A program made the position numbers and the translations under genes. The notes below the pieces were generated by a model that saw only the letters and a list, made by a program, of their open reading frames with translations, did not search any database and had not been told where the DNA came from. A stretch of 64,000 bases of DNA, from the NCBI GenBank assembly GCA_015499995.1, contig JADNRV010000001.1, positions 372,001-436,000 of the forward strand, written 5' to 3'. Within the stretch, counting starts at the first letter, position 1. Each line of letters begins with the position of its first letter. This document shows positions 58,601 to 64,000 of this stretch, piece by piece. This DNA comes from Flammula alnicola (lineage: Eukaryota > Basidiomycota > Agaricomycetes > Agaricales > Strophariaceae).

Positions 58601-59268
58601 GAAAGTAATAGCAGCATTCCCAAATAGGTTGCATCGTACGAGCACCATGGAACGCATCGTGGTCGATCAAGAACGCCTCACCATCCCAGGTTCTCTAACC
58701 CGCAGGCAATCTAGCTCTCAATTGAGCGATCTAGCAGAGTAAGTGAATTGTAGGCGATATTCAATTTCCGACTTAACTTACATTTCCTCAGCTGTCCTGT
58801 CTGCAATCAGAACTTGGATGAGGTCGGAGATGCACATGCACAAGAGGTCCATGTAAAAGGATGCCTCGAAGGCAACTCAGGCACTCAGTCAGGCCCTCCT
58901 CAAGCTGCAAAGTACCTCGTCTATCGTCTTCCGGCTGAAAGTGCGCTTCTTGGGGTAGAATGTAAGGAATCTCGAACTCTCCTTCAAAAGGTTTGTGATG
59001 ATAATTTTGGTTGATCTAAGGTGTTATTTGCCTCGAAGAGTTTGTTAAAGGTAGTTCACTTCAACGATATTCAAATTTAGATAATTTTAATAACTCATGG
59101 TTGCTGCAATAGGATCAACTGTTGCCCGTCTCAGCTGTTTCTGCAGTTTCCATAGCGGTGAGTTTTCTTATCCCATTGGTGGCTTCTAGTCTGACCTGTA
59201 ATCATTGCACAGCATGTCTCTCCTCCTGGCTCCAACGCGGCAAAAGTTGCCCTGTGCATGCTCGCTGA
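55614..59268 (+). CDS. Ankyrin-DysF-like-FYVE-RING protein, putative endosomal E3 ubiquitin ligase
   Basis: Domains in order: Ser/acid-rich N-terminus; four or five ankyrin repeats (GFTALHAAASRGHYDMTVWL, GETALHKAALNGHMSIVSYL, GWTALHNACSKGYLDIVRWL, GWTPLMNASSKGHLPVVLYL); a DysF-like stretch (DWTLDVTHPAVDADEGWQYA, KSFDDPDDKW); a Ser-rich linker; a FYVE finger (RRFNFLNRRHHCRKCGRIFC); and a C-terminal RING (ECVICLEEFVKG, RLSCFCSFHSACLSSW, KSCPVH). FYVE domains bind PI3P on endosomes and vacuoles. The RING resembles those of ZNRF1/2 and Pib1, ending CPxH in place of CPxC. A 3-nt exon at 58403-58405 supplies one His of the FYVE motif. A single-base loss is inferred near 57928 (SPL to AQGLLMSDYG). 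The start is unsure: ATG 55614 is one base out of phase with exon 2. Stop TGA 59266-59268. Confidence 0.87.
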
Positions 59269-59381
59269 CCACAGCATTTGCCATCGTTCTATCGGTTTTC
59301 TACCATTATGGGTATTCAACCTAGCTCCATTTAATCTGGACAGATTGCACTACAATTACTATGCACACATTTCTTGGATCT

Positions 59382-60331
59382 TTAATCACCGTCGTCACGA
59401 GGCTCGTAGAACGTGCCATAGCGCAGTTTGCTTTCGTCGATTCGTATAATATCAGAAAAGTCTTCCACGTCTGGTTCAATAATAATTTGGCCTTTACGTC
59501 CGTCATCCTGGTCGTCTTCAAACCAAGTTGATGGGTCGTCGTCGTCTTCATCTTCGTCATCGTCTTCTAGGTCAGAGTCTGTTGGTTTGTGGTTCCTGAG
59601 GGAAAGTGTCATGAAAATAAACAGGATTGTTTGGGAAAAGAAGTACATGAATGCCCATATGCGCGCTTCTCTCTCTTGTCTGGTCAGAATTTCTCCATGA
59701 ATAGGCTGTCCGAGGCGTTTCTTCTTCTCTAGTATGCGGGTTTGACGTTCCTTATCTTGCAAATGCGCCTGTCGTTCCAATTCCATAGCCTCCTGCATAC
59801 TGAGGGAACCGGCTACGCTGGACGCGATGTTATTAACGCCCTGTAGGAAAAGAATGAGCCGCTATTGCAACTGAAATTGAACGACGACGACGACGTACAA
59901 ATTGAGAAAGTGCCTTCCGCTTGGCTTCGATGGTTCTACTTGTGGCGGGTTCTGGTGGGTCAACAGCCATGTCTCCTTCGCCTCTGATCATCGTTCTCCT
60001 TAATCCTGTATTGATAGTTTCCATTCCATCAAGCTCAATTAGTCGGTTTTCGACAGCAGCTTGCTCAGCTTGTACCCTTTGGGCATATGTTGACGTCGAG
60101 GCATCGCTGCAAGAGATTGGATACAGTTCAATGATCTATCAGTGATAAGTGTGCGGTGAATACGCACGGAGATGATAGGATCTTCGCATTGAAGTTGTGG
60201 CGGTCTTGTAACTCGCGGACCGTCATTTCAGCTATGGGCCGTTGATTAGGTCTTGGTGACGGCCTGAAACCAGGAAGGATAGGGTTCTTTCGCCGCGCGG
60301 GCGAGGTGGGTGACGAAGGCGATCTGTTCAT
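59382..60331 (-). CDS. Unknown acidic, helix-rich protein
   Basis: Not recognised. About 270 residues from MNRSPSSPTSPARRKNPILP: Pro/Arg-rich head (GFRPSPRPNQRPIAEMTVRE), a helical middle (LQDRHNFNAKILSSP, TYAQRVQAEQAAVENRLIEL), a charged coiled-coil-like stretch (QEAMELERQAHLQDKERQTR), then a strongly acidic block (LEDDDEDEDDDDPSTWFEDD) and a tail DESKLRYGTFYEPRDDGD. Apparent membrane-like residues (YFFSQTILFIFMTLSL) are an unspliced intron between AFM and NHKPTDSD. The layout suggests a nuclear or cytosolic scaffold, but no function is claimed. The upstream open frame has no ATG, so 60331 is the start. Same strand as the PI31 gene, stop-to-start distance about 480 bp. Confidence 0.7.
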
Positions 60332-60811
60332 TGTGTCTGGGACTCTGAAATCTGTAGGGATCAAAAGTATCGTAGGAGGAAGAACGATGCTACTTGTCGT
60401 CAGACTCGTCTCAATCCGACCTTTTGTACTTTGAGATCTATCATGTGCGGTATCCACCCATTTTGGGATATTTTACTATTTAAATATATTTATGCCTTTT
60501 ATCTGCTACTCCTGGCGTATTTCCGAACAAAATATCGTCAGTCTCAAGATTCAATATTGTCATTTAGTAGGCTGGTTGAAGAGTCAAGATATCCAGCAAC
60601 TGCGAAGGATAATTCCCATGGCACAGTGACCCTCAAGGAGCGGAGGAATGAACAAAATGAGTTTGTTCAAGTCAGATTTCATATGAAAGAAACCATCAGT
60701 CAGTCTTACAGTATTTTTTGGAAAACTTGCAAAGCTAATGATACAAAAAAGAAACAAAAAAAAGGAGAATTCTTTCTCAAGAGTGCCAATCGAAAACAGA
60801 AGCCCATTCTT
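60332..60811. other. Intergenic region between unknown acidic gene and PI31
   Basis: 480 bp without a supported gene; likely promoter of the leftward acidic-protein gene and 3' UTR of PI31. A-rich tracts near 60740-60780. Confidence 0.5.
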
Positions 60812-61930
60812 TCACATAAACATGTCGCCCTGGTTGATTGAAGTAAGCGCGAGAACACAAAAAAGAAGAAAAAAACTCACCATGCCAGGAGGCATAAATT
60901 CGTCATTGTCAGGGTCTCGAGGCCTTCTTCCTCTTCCTCTTCCTGGGAAGGCACCATTTCTATCGGGTAATTCAGGCCCAACAGGATCGAATCTTGATCC
61001 AGGCGGTGCGCCCAATGGGGGAAGATATCCATCGCCACCCCAAGGACCTCGAAGGGGCCCATTATTTCCTCCGCCTCTACCTATACCAAAAATGGGGTGG
61101 TCAGGACCTACAAACATCCCATCTCCTGCACCAGGAGGGAAAAGAGACGGAGGAGCGAAAGGATTTATTGGGAAAGGATCCAAATCCCTTCGTCCAATTT
61201 CCAATGGATTTTGAGGGGGTCCCGTGCCTGGATAAGGAATGTAACGGTCTGGTGCCTCAGGTGGAACCTGTGGACGAGGACGAGGAACCCTCGGGTCAGG
61301 TGGTGGAGGGTTAGCGCTTGAAGATGCGCCCATGGATTCTGCTTCTTCGGTGTAACCTGGCTTTTGCAGACCTGGTACTAGCTTTTGGACAATCTTGAGT
61401 TTGAATTGAGAAATTAAATCAGAGACTCTGTTGGAAGAGATAAATCCGTGAACAAGAGGTGCTGCATCGGAGGCATCGAGGACATGAGGGTAGAAAGAGG
61501 GCGAAGTAAAGTCGTCAGTGGATATGTCGAGAGTGGCAACCTTATCACTCTGAATTTAAAATCAGAAGACTGTTTGGAGAGATATGAGAAGAGAACCGAC
61601 CTCTAAGGCGATGGCATTGATAACAGTACGTGTTCCAAGCTTGGACAACTTGATAACAAACTCGAGGCTGCTCTGATCATGTTTATACTTGAAAGCATAA
61701 TGCCCAGGACCATTATTGTTCCATCCAGCTGGTAGGACATTTGACGGGATCTGAGACCTCGATGTCGAAGACTCATCGATAGCAGTCAGCCGGAAAGCCA
61801 GGGTGGTCAGGGCGGTATGTATGAGAGCTGCTATTCCATCTTGCGGTGACGTAAGCGATTTAGATTCTGTGGGGAGAAGTGAGGGCAATGCGGCGAGTAA
61901 CGCAGACGGATCAAGGATGCTGGAGGTCAT
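60812..61930 (-). CDS. PI31-type proteasome regulator (FP domain)
   Basis: N-terminal FP-like domain: MTSSILDPSALLAALPSLLP, DGIAALIHTALTTLAFRL, LPAGWNNNGPGHYAFKYKHD, LEFVIKLSKLGTRTVINAIA. The C-terminal part is Pro/Gly/Arg-rich: RVPRPRPQVPPEAPDRYIPY, DLDPFPINPFAPPSLFPPGA, the GGGMFVGPDHPIFGIGRGGG-like stretch, and PGSRFDPVGPELPD; it ends PPGMGDMFM after the last intron. This is the organisation of PI31/PSMF1, which binds the 20S proteasome through its tail and can adapt it for transport; the PGxRFDPxGP motif and the short hydrophobic C-terminus are diagnostic. About 310 residues. Stop TGA at 60812-60814. Intact. Divergent from PRP5, about 220 bp apart. Confidence 0.87.
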
Positions 61931-62153
61931 TTTGGTCAGTAGAGATGTCGTACTATGTAGCGCTCAGCCTTTAGCTGGTTAGCAAGATATTGAAGGTAGT
62001 GTCCTAGGGGCAAAGTCACCTCAAAGTAGGAAGGCCCTGGCAAACGTGAGCAAATAATGGACATATGCAGTCGGCAGTTCACAGGCTTCTCTTTCTCCGT
62101 GACTATATTCCCCACTTGTCTTTCGTCAAGCAACATCCTCCTCACCAGCAACT

Positions 62154-64000
62154 ATGGCTCGTCGGGATAGATCATTCTCCCCAGATTCATCAAACAAAAG
62201 GGTAAGACCATCTCATCGTTCACCTCGGTCTCCGTCGCCAACGAGGCGCAGTACCCAGAGGACCAACGTTCGGTCGCGCTATGACGACGAAAGAGATAGG
62301 GACAGGGACCGAGAACGGGACCGAAATAGGGACAGAGATAGAGACCGTTATCGAGACGATAGGTATCGCGACGACAGAAGGCGGGATTCCCACAGGGACG
62401 ATCGCAGGCGGTCTCGTTCTCGCTCCCGTGAACGGAGGCCAACTCCACCCCGCCCTGCGCCAGCAGCGGAGCCGACGCCTCCCCCTGAAGACGAGAAATT
62501 GAAGGCGAAGAGGGCCAAGTTAGAAGCGTGGAAGAAAGAACGAGAAGCAAAGAAGGCACTTGATGAAGCCAAGGCAAAAGCCATGGCCCTAGCGGGTAAA
62601 TCTGCACCAGGTGAGTTTTAGAATTCCTCGGGACATATATTCATGGTTTCACAGCACTTGATCTTTTACAGCTACAGCCCCTGCTGCCGCACCGAAACCT
62701 GTTGGTCAACTGAATCGCTCAGCTCTGACTAGCCTTGGCCTCAAAGGCCTTCCTCTGAAGCCCGAATTTGCAAATGCTGCGAAAGGTGTAGTCGCATCTC
62801 TGGACGATGCAGTCGAGTCGAAAAGGAAGTTGGAGACCTTGGGAGATATGCCAGCTATTGACATGACTATGGCTGAGGACGAAGCTGGTGTTGGGGATCT
62901 AGAAGTGGACGACGATGACGAAGAGGCGAATCGCATGGATCAAGCTTTGAAAGCCAAAGCCAAAGATGCGATGGAAGTTGATGAGGATGAAGAAGATCCT
63001 TTGGACGCCTTCATGAGCGAAGTCAAGGCAGAGGTCAAGAAGGTTAATATGGAAGATATGCAAAAGATGGTGGACATTGTCGGTGGTCGGTCTCGGATCA
63101 GACTTGATGAGCGGATGATTGAGAATGGCATGGAAGATGAGACTGAAGGTCCTGCTCTGGACGAGCTCGATGCCACTGATCTCAACCCCGAGGATATCCT
63201 TGCCCTTGCCGCAAAAAAGGCGAAGAAGAAAGAACTAGCCACTGTCGATCATGCACGCATACGTTATGAACCGTTCCGCAAAGAATTCTACACCCCTCCT
63301 CCCGACATTGCAGCTATGACAGAAGAAGAGGCTGAACTCCTCCGACTTGAACTAGATGGCATCAAAATACGGGGCGTCGACTGTCCCAGACCTGTAACTA
63401 AATGGAGTCATTTTGGGCTTCCCGCCAACTGGTGCGTTGTATCCTACTTTGTTCCGTAACTTTCTCTAATTATCTTTCCATTTCAGCCTCGACGTCATCA
63501 AACGCCTCGGCTACACTGGCCCCACCTCTATCCAAGCTCAAGCAATCCCAGCTATCATGTCTGGACGCGATGTTATAGGTGTGGCCAAAACCGGTTCAGG
63601 AAAAACCATTGCTTTCCTCCTTCCTCTTTTCCGACATATCAAAGACCAACGTCCTTTGGAGCAGATGGAAGGGCCTATCACAGTTATAATGACTCCAACT
63701 CGTGAACTTGCAGTTCAGATTCATCGAGAGTGCAAACCTTTCTTGAAAGTCCTGGGTCTCAGGGTACGTAGCCACTCTTCATTTCCATATAAACTTGCTA
63801 ACTTAATAATTGTTAGGCTGTCTGTGCTTATGGTGGATCCCCCATAAAAGACCAGATTGCGGAGCTCAAAAAGGGGGCGGAAATTATAGTCTGTACCCCT
63901 GGTCGCATGATTGACCTTTTGACTGCGAATTCAGGGCGCGTCACCAACCTCAAGAGAGTCACCTATGTCGTTCTGGATGAAGCTGATCGTATGTTTGACA
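62154..64000 (+). CDS. PRP5: DEAD-box pre-mRNA splicing helicase Prp5/DDX46, N-terminal part (cut by window edge)
   Basis: ATPase that remodels U2 snRNP at branch-site recognition. Start [20 protein letters not shown], then an RS/RD-rich region ([18 protein letters not shown]), a lysine-rich helix ([20 protein letters not shown]), and an acidic part ([20 protein letters not shown]) containing the family's DPLDAFM motif. Then [18 protein letters not shown] and the helicase core: Q-motif region [20 protein letters not shown], motif I AKTGSGKT, Ia [21 protein letters not shown], Ib TPGR and motif [12 protein letters not shown] exactly at the right edge. RecA2 and C-terminus lie beyond the window. 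Introns about 62611-62671, 63433-63486 and 63763-63816. Intact so far. Confidence 0.95.

Noticed and set aside
59590..59650. Possible transmembrane segment in the acidic unknown protein
   Set aside because: The hydrophobic residues come from reading through a canonical intron between AFM and NHKPTDSD.
1..64000. CRISPR arrays, phage or bacterial operons, mating-type genes
   Set aside because: No regularly spaced repeats, no prokaryotic ribosome-binding-site gene strings, and no homeodomain or pheromone-receptor genes were seen.

Overview
The window reads as nuclear DNA of a filamentous basidiomycete, most likely an Agaricomycete (mushroom-forming fungus). The signs are short GT-AG introns of about 45-80 nt that cut nearly every gene into many exons, one gene per about 2.3 kb on both strands, a DUF6534-type membrane protein and a MULE-like transposase of kinds common in mushrooms, and otherwise single-copy fungal housekeeping genes. 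No bacterial, organellar or viral features were seen.

Layout, left to right. 0-4.4 kb: 3' end of a GH2 beta-mannosidase (+), Rheb GTPase (-), a Spo12-family mitotic-exit protein (+), a RING-finger protein (+). 4.5-12.3 kb: division-1 chitin synthase (-), glutathione-transferase-like protein (+), COQ10 (-), the CCHC zinc-knuckle protein Gis2/Byr3 (-). 12.3-14 kb: a long gap with a good TATA box but no recognised gene. 14-24.1 kb: aromatic/2-aminoadipate-type aminotransferase (+), deoxyhypusine synthase (-), TRAPPC2L-like TRAPP subunit (+), RTP1/TANGO6-like HEAT protein (-), an unknown protein with a C-terminal CCHC finger (-). 24.4-33.5 kb is the accessory stretch: a DDE transposase of the MULE type (+), an intron-containing tRNA-Tyr (-), a DUF6534 integral membrane protein (+) and sparse DNA. 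33.5-43 kb: cytochrome P450 (+), Shg1/BOD1-like COMPASS subunit (-), uroporphyrinogen decarboxylase (+), Old-Yellow-Enzyme-type oxidoreductase (+), succinyl-CoA:3-ketoacid CoA-transferase (-). 43.3-64 kb: Slh1/ASCC3-type helicase (+), kynurenine aminotransferase (-), ferric reductase (+), an ankyrin/DysF-like/FYVE/RING protein (+), an acidic unknown protein (-), PI31 proteasome regulator (-) and the 5' part of the Prp5 DEAD-box splicing helicase (+), which runs off the right edge.

The genes do not form an operon or an evident biosynthetic cluster. Several neighbours are divergent pairs with short shared promoters (DHS/TRAPPC2L 121 bp, PI31/PRP5 about 220 bp, SHG1/HEM12 about 270 bp, SCOT/SLH1 about 370 bp). 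Themes that recur are membrane traffic and ubiquitin (TRAPP, FYVE-RING, RING, PI31), RNA handling (Slh1, Prp5, Gis2) and mitochondrial or haem metabolism (COQ10, SCOT, UROD).

Two points matter for any user of this sequence. First, many strongly conserved genes can be read through only if single bases are assumed missing, at more than a dozen places and nearly always in the direction of a lost base. This suggests residual assembly errors rather than true pseudogenes, and it is densest at 8.7-11.2 kb. Second, the FYVE finger of the 55.6-59.3 kb gene appears to need a 3-nt micro-exon that encodes one histidine of its signature motif.
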